From an uncultured Acidimicrobiales bacterium (lineage in GTDB: Bacteria > Actinomycetota > Acidimicrobiia > Acidimicrobiales > UBA10347), in contig CALKPY010000146.1 of the NCBI GenBank assembly GCA_937991435.1, positions 1 through 64,000 on the forward strand: a stretch of DNA of 64,000 bases. Reading direction: 5' to 3'. The position numbers and the translations under genes are program-made. This document shows, in pieces, positions 16,630-23,974 of the stretch; the stretch's first letter is position 1; every line of letters begins with the position of its first letter. A model generated the notes under the pieces. That model searched no databases. It saw only the letters and a program-made list of their open reading frames with translations, and had not been told where the DNA came from.

Positions 16630-17484
16630 GTGATCGAAGTCCACGGAGCCACTGTCTTACTCATGTGGGCGACAGGTGGACTCGCCTTTTTGTGGGTGAC
16701 CACCCGACGCCGCGAGGTCGGCCTCGGTTACGGCTGGACTATGCGCATCACGTGGATTGTGGTTGCTGGCCTTGGCGTCGCCACCGGCTTGGCGTCGGGC
16801 CCGTATTGGCCGCGGGAAGCAGCGGCAATCGCATCGATCGCAGCGGCAAGCGCGGCGCTGGCCTCGTCGATCGTGCGGCGACGAGCCGGTGTGACTGGCC
16901 AACGTCGGGTGATCGAACGACGAACCGAACGCGTGGCGGCAATGACGGGCATCGATCGCGACGAGCAGCGGTTTGATGCAGACGCCGCCGAGTTCGATCC
17001 GTCGCTGGATCTTGTTGCTCCACTTTTTGGACTGATCGCAATCGTCGCCGGTGCAATTCATGCAGATGGACCAGCATGGCTCTCGGTTGTGCGAGTCATC
17101 GCCGGAGCCGCCTTTCTCGGAGCCGTCAGCGATGCGATGCTGCTCGGACATTGGTATCTCGTCCAACCTGGGCTGGCTCGTTCCCCGATTCTCGAACTTG
17201 TCCGATGGACAGGGGCCACGTGGCTGCCGCACGTGGTGGCCTTTTTGTTACCAACTGGCGTGTGGTCGGTCCTCAACGGTTCGATCGAAGATGGTTACGG
17301 AGGCATGCTCGGCTGGTTCTGGGCCGCGTCGACGGTGGCTACGATTGTGCTGGTTGGTGTTACGAGAGCAGCGCTTAAGGAGCGCCAATATGCGGCGGTC
17401 ATGGCAGCTACCGGGCTGCTCTATCTCGCCATCTTGACCGCGTTTGGTCAAGATCTTGTCGCCCGGATTTTGCTCGACAGATGA
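16630..17484 (+). CDS. Multi-pass membrane protein of unknown function
   Basis: A 284-residue protein with about eight hydrophobic segments and a central charged cytosolic loop (residues about 82-118, RRRAGVTGQRRVIERRTERV). One segment carries GHWYLVQPGL, a histidine-containing motif seen in several uncharacterised bacterial membrane proteins. There is no transporter or enzyme signature I can name. The start is GTG at 16630 without a clear Shine-Dalgarno. It is divergent from ybaK and ends about 150 bases before ku. Confidence 0.75.
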   Translation: MIEVHGATVLLMWATGGLAFLWVTTRRREVGLGYGWTMRITWIVVAGLGVATGLASGPYWPREAAAIASIAAASAALASSIVRRRAGVTGQRRVIERRTERVAAMTGIDRDEQRFDADAAEFDPSLDLVAPLFGLIAIVAGAIHADGPAWLSVVRVIAGAAFLGAVSDAMLLGHWYLVQPGLARSPILELVRWTGATWLPHVVAFLLPTGVWSVLNGSIEDGYGGMLGWFWAASTVATIVLVGVTRAALKERQYAAVMAATGLLYLAILTAFGQDLVARILLDR

Positions 17485-17504
17485 CGGGCACTGGTCGGCG
17501 GCCA

Positions 17505-17533
17505 TTGCAGTTTTCCACAGGTCGGTCCATACT
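17505..17533 (+). promoter_or_regulatory. Likely sigma70-type promoter for ku-ligD
   Basis: TTGCAG and CATACT are separated by 17 bases, an optimal spacing, in the gap before ku. The predicted start lies about 90 bases before the ku ATG. Confidence 0.45.
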
Positions 17534-17631
17534 GGCTCTGCAGTAGCGGGCGAAGAGGGGCGCTCTGTCGTCCCAAGCGGCTTGCGCCGGTGGGGTGGTG
17601 TTGCCTGCCGTCTACGAATCGGGAGCCCCCT

Positions 17632-18513
17632 ATGCCAAGAGCAATCTGGAGCGGAGCGATCAGCTTTGGTCTCGTAACTGTTCCTGTCCGGTTGTACAGC
17701 GCTGTCTCGCGTAAATCGGTGCGTTTCAATCAGCTCGATTCTCGTACCGGTGCCCGTATCAAGCGACGTTGGGTTTCTGCACTCGACGGCGAAGAAGTCG
17801 ACAACGACCACCTGGTTCGTGGCTATGAAATCACCAGCGGCAACTATGTCACCATTTCTGATGATGAGCTTCGGTCGCTTGACCCCGAAGCGTCGCGCCT
17901 GATTGACATCGTGGAGTTCGTCGATCTCGCCGACATCGATCCGATCATGTACGACAATGCATACTTCCTCGAACCTGACGAGTTGGCGGCCAAGGCCTAC
18001 AAAGTGCTGGTCGAGGCTCTCGGTCGGGCCGACAAGGTCGCGATCTGCCGAGTGGTGATGCGAAACAAGGAGTATCTCGGCGCAGTCCGTTCCCACGACG
18101 GCGTGTTGGTGATGTCGACGATGGTCTACTCCGATGAGCTCAACGAGGTTGCAGATCTCGACGGTCTTGAGAAGCTCGATGCAATCGAAATCTCTGATGC
18201 CGAGATTGCAATGGCCGAACAACTCATTGGAACGCTTAGCGGCGAGTTCGATGCGACGGTCTACACCGATGGGTACCGCGAACGCGTGATGGAGATGATC
18301 CAACGCAAAGCCGATGGTGAAGAAGTATTGGTGAGCGAAGAGGCGCCGAGCTCGTCATCGTCTGACGTCGTCGACCTGATGGCGGCACTCGAAGCCAGCG
18401 TTGCGGCCGCTAAGCAGGCGCGCGGGCGGCACCCCTCGACCTCAAGCGACGAGAAAAAGGGGTCGGGTAATTCGGCTGCGAAGTCGACCGCAAAAAAGAA
18501 GAAGGCGTCGTAG
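17632..18513 (+). CDS. ku: Ku homodimer, DNA-end-binding NHEJ protein
   Basis: Bacterial Ku threads onto double-strand breaks and recruits LigD-type enzymes. The 293-residue protein begins MPRAIWSGAISFGLVTVPVRLY, contains the Ku core KRRWVSALDGEEVDNDHLVRGYE, and ends in a Ser/Lys-rich tail (SAKSTAKKKKAS-like), typical of the DNA-binding extension of actinobacterial Ku. ATG at 17632 is preceded by GGGAG with six-base spacing; the upstream GTG in the track is not needed. It is followed six bases later by the polymerase gene. Confidence 0.96.
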   Translation: MPRAIWSGAISFGLVTVPVRLYSAVSRKSVRFNQLDSRTGARIKRRWVSALDGEEVDNDHLVRGYEITSGNYVTISDDELRSLDPEASRLIDIVEFVDLADIDPIMYDNAYFLEPDELAAKAYKVLVEALGRADKVAICRVVMRNKEYLGAVRSHDGVLVMSTMVYSDELNEVADLDGLEKLDAIEISDAEIAMAEQLIGTLSGEFDATVYTDGYRERVMEMIQRKADGEEVLVSEEAPSSSSSDVVDLMAALEASVAAAKQARGRHPSTSSDEKKGSGNSAAKSTAKKKKAS

Positions 18514-18519
18514 CTCCAG

Positions 18520-19434
18520 TTGGCCACCAATTCAGAGATTGAGGTTGAGGTCGGAAACCGCCGACTACGCCTGACCAATCTTGACAAGGTTCTGTACCCC
18601 GAGACCGGGTTCACCAAAGCGCAAGTCATCGACTATTACGTGCGCATCGCCCCGACAATGTTGCCGCACATTGCTGATCGCGGCATCACAATGCGACGGT
18701 TTCCCGACGGCATCGACGGCGAGTCGTTCTTCAATAAGCGTTGCCCGGCTTGGCGTCCTGACTGGGTCGAAGCCGTTCGAGGGCCGGGGGAAAGTTCCGG
18801 GCCGATCGACTATTGCCGCATCTCTGAAGTAGCTGGCCTGGCGTGGACCGCAAACCTCGCCTCGCTTGAGATCCATGCTCCAATGGCTCGCTTTGTCGAC
18901 ATCGCTGCGCCGACCATGCTCGTCTATGACCTCGATCCGGGCGACGAGACGTCGATCATCGAGTGTTGTGCCCTCGCGATCAAGTTACGCGAATTGTTGG
19001 CCTCGGTCTCGCTCGATGCGTGGGCCAAGACGTCAGGCAACAAGGGCCTGCAGGTGTATGTGCCACTTAATTCACCACACACCCATGAGCATGCGAGCGC
19101 GTTTGCGAGAGCAAGTGGGCAACTGCTCGAACGTGCCGAACCCAACCGTGTGACGACCGTGATGCGGCGCTCTGATCGAACCGGCAAGGTCTTTATTGAC
19201 TGGAGCCAGAACAGCCATCACAAGACGACCATTGCGCCGTACTCGCTACGGGCGCGCTCAGCCCAAACCGTGTCGACCCCGATTACGTGGGACGAAGTCC
19301 GTGCGGGGGCAGATGGAGCCTCGCTGGTATTTGACGCCGAAGCTGTCCTCGACCGGGTCGAAGAGATGGGTGACCTGTTCGAACCGACACTCACCTTGGT
19401 GCAGACGCTTCCGGGCGGCGGCACTGACGGGTAA
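18520..19434 (+). CDS. ligD: LigD-type NHEJ polymerase/primase domain, standalone
   Basis: An archaeo-eukaryotic primase-like polymerase (304 aa) that fills gaps during end joining. Motifs are LTNLDKVLYPETGFTK, the metal-binding DLDPGD (about residues 143-148), KTSGNKGLQVYVPL, and FIDWSQNSHHKTTIAPYS. The nuclease and ligase modules of canonical three-domain LigD are absent, and no ligase lies in the window. The TTG start at 18520 is six bases after the ku stop, so ku and this gene form an operon. Confidence 0.94.
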   Translation: MATNSEIEVEVGNRRLRLTNLDKVLYPETGFTKAQVIDYYVRIAPTMLPHIADRGITMRRFPDGIDGESFFNKRCPAWRPDWVEAVRGPGESSGPIDYCRISEVAGLAWTANLASLEIHAPMARFVDIAAPTMLVYDLDPGDETSIIECCALAIKLRELLASVSLDAWAKTSGNKGLQVYVPLNSPHTHEHASAFARASGQLLERAEPNRVTTVMRRSDRTGKVFIDWSQNSHHKTTIAPYSLRARSAQTVSTPITWDEVRAGADGASLVFDAEAVLDRVEEMGDLFEPTLTLVQTLPGGGTDG

Positions 19435-19465
19435 CGTCACACGTCTGCGACCTCAAGGAGTTTCT

Positions 19466-20899
19466 GTGTCTACTGCCCCTGTTCTGCGTGTAGCCCGTGC
19501 CGCGCCTGCCACATCTGGTTTGCACGGCGTGCCCGTCACCACCGAACAGATCGGCGAAGGTGCGGGAGCGTTTCCTTTCAAGCAACTCGAGGCTCAAGGC
19601 TTCGACGGCAAGTTGGGCGAAACAGCGCTCGTTACCGTCGACGATTCCGTGCAGTGTTTGATCGGGCTTGGCGAAAGCGAATCAGTATCGGGGGCAAGTT
19701 GGCGTCGCGCAGGTGTCGTATTCGCACGGCTCGCAGGCAAGGTCAAGGCAGCTTCGGTACAAATCGATGGCGACACTGACGTGGCCGCCCTCGCCGAGGG
19801 ATTGCTTCTTGGCTCATACAGTTACGACGAACTGAAGCCGAGCGCGTCGAAATCAGCACTGAAGACAATCACATTGACCGGTTCGGCTAGCAAGAAGACG
19901 ACGGCGGCAGTGCAAGCGGGCGTGGCGGTCGCCCAAGCGGTCTGCTTTGCCCGAGACCTCGTGAACGAGCCTGGTGGCTCTCTTACTCCCCAACGTTTTG
20001 CGAACGAAGCCAAACGAGTGTCGCGTCAGCCGGGCTTGTCGATCAAGATTCTCGGTCTTGCCGAGATTCGCAAGGCTCGCCTTGGTGGTCTGCTCGGCGT
20101 GAACCGAGGTAGCGACCTTCCTCCTCGCCTCGTGGAGATGTCGTGGAAGAGTGGTGTGAAGGGTGCACCCACGATTGCGCTGGTCGGCAAGGGCATCACA
20201 TTTGACGCCGGTGGTCTGTCGATCAAGTCAGCCGCTGGTATGTCGACGATGAAATGCGATATGGGCGGTGCCGCGGCTGTCGTTGCTGCGATGTCTGCGT
20301 TGCCATCGATCAAGCCAAAGGCGAACGTGCGGGCCTGGGTGCCAATGACCGACAACATGCTCGGTGGTGACGCCACCAGAGTCGGCGACGTACTCAAAAT
20401 TCGCAACGGTAAGACGGTTGAAGTACTCAACACCGATGCCGAGGGTCGACTGGTTCTCGCTGACGCGCTTTCGTTGGCATGCGAATCTAAACCAGCGGCG
20501 ATCATTGATCTTGCAACCTTGACCGGTGCCGCAATGGTTTCGCTCGGTCGGGACTACGCCGCGCTGATGGCAAACAACGACGAATGGGCCGCTCAGGTAG
20601 AGCAGGCCGCCGAGTCCGCGGATGAACTCGTTTGGCGCCTTCCGTTGCCCGCCCGCTATCGCAAGCTGCTCGATTCGCCGATTGCTGACATGAAGAATAT
20701 CGGTGGCCCTTATGGTGGATCGATCACTGCAGGATTGTTCCTGCAGGAGTTTGTCGACGCAGACATTGCCTGGGCCCATCTCGATATTGCCGGGCCGGCG
20801 TTTGCAGAGTCAGCGACCGAGCACGGCCCGCGTGGCGGAACTGGCTATGCGGTGCGCACCTTGTTGAACCTCGTCGACTCGTTTACCCGCCTGGGCTGA
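19466..20899 (+). CDS. pepA: Leucyl aminopeptidase (M17 family)
   Basis: A cytosolic dizinc aminopeptidase (477 aa) releasing N-terminal residues. The catalytic C-terminal domain has GKGITFDAGGLSIKSAAGMSTMKCDMGGAAAV (metal Lys and Asp), VPMTDNMLGGDATRVGDV, the signature NTDAEGRLVLADAL, and the late GGSITAGLFLQEF and HLDIAGPA segments. GTG at 19466 is chosen over the long upstream extension because AAGGAG lies five bases before it and the extension is the ligD coding region in another frame. Confidence 0.96.
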   Translation: MSTAPVLRVARAAPATSGLHGVPVTTEQIGEGAGAFPFKQLEAQGFDGKLGETALVTVDDSVQCLIGLGESESVSGASWRRAGVVFARLAGKVKAASVQIDGDTDVAALAEGLLLGSYSYDELKPSASKSALKTITLTGSASKKTTAAVQAGVAVAQAVCFARDLVNEPGGSLTPQRFANEAKRVSRQPGLSIKILGLAEIRKARLGGLLGVNRGSDLPPRLVEMSWKSGVKGAPTIALVGKGITFDAGGLSIKSAAGMSTMKCDMGGAAAVVAAMSALPSIKPKANVRAWVPMTDNMLGGDATRVGDVLKIRNGKTVEVLNTDAEGRLVLADALSLACESKPAAIIDLATLTGAAMVSLGRDYAALMANNDEWAAQVEQAAESADELVWRLPLPARYRKLLDSPIADMKNIGGPYGGSITAGLFLQEFVDADIAWAHLDIAGPAFAESATEHGPRGGTGYAVRTLLNLVDSFTRLG

Positions 20900-20966
20900 C
20901 GCCGCGAAACGACCTGCGCCGATGAGCCGGGGGCTTCCCGATCCCCGGTTCACCGGCACAGGTAGA

Positions 20967-21716
20967 TCAGTGATAGCCGCCGATGTCGTCGGCTTCGTCG
21001 GCTTGCGCCCACTGCACCGCGTGCCACGCAATGCTTGGGTGAAACTGCCATCGATGCAACTGGCGCTCGATTGCTTCTGGTGTTTCGCCGAGTACGTGCA
21101 ACGTGCGGGCGAGATGCGTTGCGCGCACCAGTTGAACTCGATGCGTTGCATCGTCATCTGCGGCGTCGATGGTCCAGCTGCGGTGTAGTGCCTGCAGCCG
21201 TTCGGAGAGGCGTGCGATTTGGCGAGGCGAAACATCGGGCAGCTGACGGCAGACAAACAGCACATCACCACGAAGGTCTGCCAGGTGGAACTTTGTCAAC
21301 CGGTCAACGGTGCGCACGAACGGAGAGCGTGAATGCAGCCTGGCCCCCAGCCCGATCTCGCGACTGAGGTCGACGCAGTTGATTTCGAAACCGTCAGGTT
21401 CGCTATCGAACTCATCGGCCAAACGGCGTAACAACAAGGTAGCGCTCGGCCCAATTACCGGCAGCCAAAATGTCTCGACATACGCTGAGCGAGAGTCATG
21501 AAGGGTGATTCCCGGCCGCACCCAGGCATCAGACCAGGCCAGCACACCTAATCGCTCTGAAAAGGTACGTCGCGATGGCGTGGCGCTCGAAGCATCGTCT
21601 TGGTCCTGAGCGGGGATTGCAATGGCGGGTCGAGAGCGATCGAGCACTGGCGTGGCAGGTGCCACGGGTGCGGTGGCGACTGCCTTAGCGATTGTCTTGG
21701 CGATTGGGGTGGACAC
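20967..21716 (-). CDS. Actinobacterial protein with probable winged-helix domain
   Basis: The function is not known. The 249-residue protein has a disordered Ala/Pro N-terminus (residues 1-50). A conserved-looking core follows: AYVETFWLPVIGPSATLLLRRLAD, then DLSREIGLGARLHSRSPFVRTVDRLTKFHLA, then DVLFVCRQLP, which has the helix-turn-helix plus wing pattern of small DNA-binding proteins. The C-terminus repeats Arg/His-rich helices. GTG at 21716 has a strong AGGAGG six bases upstream. An imperfect palindrome lies in its leader, so autoregulation is conceivable. Confidence 0.65.
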   Translation of the reverse strand: MSTPIAKTIAKAVATAPVAPATPVLDRSRPAIAIPAQDQDDASSATPSRRTFSERLGVLAWSDAWVRPGITLHDSRSAYVETFWLPVIGPSATLLLRRLADEFDSEPDGFEINCVDLSREIGLGARLHSRSPFVRTVDRLTKFHLADLRGDVLFVCRQLPDVSPRQIARLSERLQALHRSWTIDAADDDATHRVQLVRATHLARTLHVLGETPEAIERQLHRWQFHPSIAWHAVQWAQADEADDIGGYH

Positions 21717-21745
21717 GTAGGGCCTCCTGGGCCTTTCTTGTACTC

Positions 21746-21759
21746 GTGGAAGCTTTCAC
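21746..21759. promoter_or_regulatory. Imperfect palindrome, possible operator
   Basis: GTGGAAGCTTTCAC is a 14-bp near-perfect palindrome in the 110-bp divergent gap between the winged-helix-like gene and the sirtuin. On the minus strand a consensus -35 hexamer TTGACA lies about 25 bases further upstream (21788-21783). No convincing -10 was found at normal spacing. Confidence 0.3.
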
Positions 21760-21826
21760 ACCTTCTCATGCTATTTCAGTGTTTGTCAAGCTCAGACTCA
21801 ACTGAGTGTTCGATTAGGCTGGGCGA

Positions 21827-22627
21827 ATGGTTGAACCCGCCGACAGCGTTTCGAAACTCGTCGCTTCCCCGACGCTCGTCGCGGCTCAGGCGCTCGTCGG
21901 TGCGGCCACCTCGGTCGCCGTGTTGACAGGAGCCGGCATCTCCACTGACTCGGGCATTCCAGATTTTCGTGGACCCGAAGGCGTGTGGACCAAAGATCCA
22001 CAAGCCGAGAAGAAATCGCACATCGACTATTGGATCAACGACGCGGAACATCGAAAGAGTCGATGGAAGCGCATGGCCGACGGGCAGATCTGGGCGCAAG
22101 TCGAACCCAATGCAGGTCACCGTGCGCTGGTTGCGCTTGAGCGACGTGGGGTGTTGCACACGCTCGTTACCCAAAATGTCGATGGGCTTCACCAAGATGC
22201 CGGAAGCGACCCACACCACGTTGTCGAGGTGCACGGCACCACGCGCCGAGTTGCATGTCTTGACTGTGGTTACGGAGCACCGATGCAGGTTGCCCTCGAC
22301 CGGGTTCGAGCCGGCGACGACGATCCAACCTGTCGAAGTTGCGGTGGCCTATTGAAATCAGCAACCATTTCGTTCGGTCAGGCCCTTGACGACGATGCGC
22401 TTGAGCGCGCCCAGACGGCTGCGCAGCAGTGCGATCTTTTGCTGGCGATCGGCACCAGTCTTGGCGTGTTTCCCATCGCCAACATGGTCCCCATCGCCAA
22501 GGCCAACGGGGCCGAGATCGTGATTGTCAACGGCGAGCCGACCGGGTTTGATCACATCGCATCAGTCGTGATCGACGGGTCCATAAGCGAGGTGCTCCCG
22601 CTGATCGTTGGCGGTCCCGGGGGCTGA
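21827..22627 (+). CDS. cobB: Sir2-family NAD-dependent protein deacylase
   Basis: Sirtuins remove acyl groups from lysines using NAD+. The 266-residue protein has GAGISTDSGIPDFRG (NAD loop), TQNVDGLHQDAG, the catalytic His in VVEVHGTTRRVAC, a zinc ribbon CLDC...CRSC, and the GTSLGVFPIANMVP segment near the NAD site. Substrate class (acetyl or succinyl) is not obvious, since the Tyr/Arg pair of class III sirtuins is not evident. It is divergent from the winged-helix-like gene. Confidence 0.94.
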   Translation: MVEPADSVSKLVASPTLVAAQALVGAATSVAVLTGAGISTDSGIPDFRGPEGVWTKDPQAEKKSHIDYWINDAEHRKSRWKRMADGQIWAQVEPNAGHRALVALERRGVLHTLVTQNVDGLHQDAGSDPHHVVEVHGTTRRVACLDCGYGAPMQVALDRVRAGDDDPTCRSCGGLLKSATISFGQALDDDALERAQTAAQQCDLLLAIGTSLGVFPIANMVPIAKANGAEIVIVNGEPTGFDHIASVVIDGSISEVLPLIVGGPGG

Positions 22628-22687
22628 TTGTGGCCGCCTGAGTCTTCTGCCCAGATGGCCGCGGTGTCGCGTCGATAGCCTTTTGCT

Positions 22688-23857
22688 ATGACCACGTTTC
22701 GCGAGCTTCTCAAGGCCGTCAAGGCCGACATTGTCGAAGTTGACACCGAACAGGGCCAGATCCGCCTCGCTGCGGGAGCGACGCTGCTTGACGTGCGCGA
22801 GCCTGACGAACACAGCCAGGGTGCAATTCCAGGATCGGTTCATATTGCCCGGGGGCTCCTTGAGTCAAACGTTGAGTCATATCTGCCGTCGAAGGACAGC
22901 GAAGTAGTCGTGATGTGTGCTGGCGGCGCTCGGTCGGCCTTTGCCGCGAAGACGCTGATCGAGCTCGGTTACTCAAACGTGGTTTCGATGGATGGCGGCT
23001 TCAACCAATGGAAAGATGAGGGCCGTGAGTGGGTTGTTCCCGCGACGCTCAGCTCGGACCAGCGAAACCGATACCAGCGTCATCTGCTGCTTCCCGAGGT
23101 CGGCGAAACAGGTCAGCTGAAATTGCTGGAAGCAAAGGTGCTCTGTCTAGGAGCCGGTGGTCTTGGGTCGCCGGCCGCCCTGTACCTGGCTGCGGCGGGA
23201 ATAGGAACGTTGGGCATTGTCGATATGGACGTCGTCGACGCTTCGAATCTGCAGCGTCAGATCCTGCACAACATCGACAGAATCGGCGAACGTAAGGTCG
23301 AATCAGCTCGGAAAACCCTCACTGCGTTGAATCCCGACGTCACGATTGTCACCCACGATGTGCGCCTCGACGCCTCGAACATCGTCGACATCATCAGTGG
23401 CTATGACGTGATTGTCGACGGTGCTGACAACTTCCCGGTTCGCTACATGCTCAATGACGCTTCGGTAAAGCTGGGAATCCCGGTCGTGCACGGTTCGATA
23501 TTCAGATTCGAGGGCCAGGTCACGGTCTTTGATCCACGCAATGGACCGACCTATCGCGACCTTGTTCCGCAAGCGCCGCCGCCGGAACTTGCTCCGAGTT
23601 GCGCTGAAGCTGGGGTTCTCGGCGTGCTTCCGGGCATTGTGGGTTCGATTCAGGCGCTGGAAGCCATCAAGTTGTTGCTGGGCTACGGCGACCCGCTGAT
23701 CGGGCGCCTGCTCGCGTTCGACGCGACGGAACTGTCGTTTCGCGAGTATCGGCTTCTTCCCGACCCGGCCAACGAAATCACGTGGGCCAATGCAGACCAG
23801 ATCCAGGTGGTGGAGCTAGACGGTCTGTGTGGGCCGATGCCGCTCGAGCCTCGGTGA
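22688..23857 (+). CDS. N-terminal rhodanese fused to MoeB/MoeZ-type adenylyltransferase
   Basis: Residues about 1-115 form a rhodanese domain (LLDVREPDEHSQGAIPGS and active Cys in VVMCAGGARS). Residues about 120-375 form a ThiF/MoeB E1-like domain: RYQRHLLLPEVGETGQ, GAGGLGSPAALYLAAAG for ATP, DASNLQRQILH, and the acceptor Cys in SCAEAGVLGVLPG. It would adenylate and sulfurate a ubiquitin-like sulfur carrier such as MoaD or ThiS. The order is the reverse of MoeZ, where rhodanese is C-terminal. The CxxC zinc pairs of E. coli MoeB are missing, as in mycobacterial MoeZ. Confidence 0.92.
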   Translation: MTTFRELLKAVKADIVEVDTEQGQIRLAAGATLLDVREPDEHSQGAIPGSVHIARGLLESNVESYLPSKDSEVVVMCAGGARSAFAAKTLIELGYSNVVSMDGGFNQWKDEGREWVVPATLSSDQRNRYQRHLLLPEVGETGQLKLLEAKVLCLGAGGLGSPAALYLAAAGIGTLGIVDMDVVDASNLQRQILHNIDRIGERKVESARKTLTALNPDVTIVTHDVRLDASNIVDIISGYDVIVDGADNFPVRYMLNDASVKLGIPVVHGSIFRFEGQVTVFDPRNGPTYRDLVPQAPPPELAPSCAEAGVLGVLPGIVGSIQALEAIKLLLGYGDPLIGRLLAFDATELSFREYRLLPDPANEITWANADQIQVVELDGLCGPMPLEPR

Positions 23858-23974
23858 GTTCTGGCTCGCGCTTCGTTTCATTGGGCTGTCTGCGGCTGGG
23901 TGGTAGTTCGTCGGTGACACTGTTACTCTGATCGAACTCTGGTGGGCGGGGTAGGTGCTTTCGCGGAGAAAGCT

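Noticed and set aside
17248-18303. 351-aa minus-strand ORF across the membrane protein and ku
   Set aside because: It spans two real plus-strand genes and encodes His/Asp-rich sequence typical of antisense frames.
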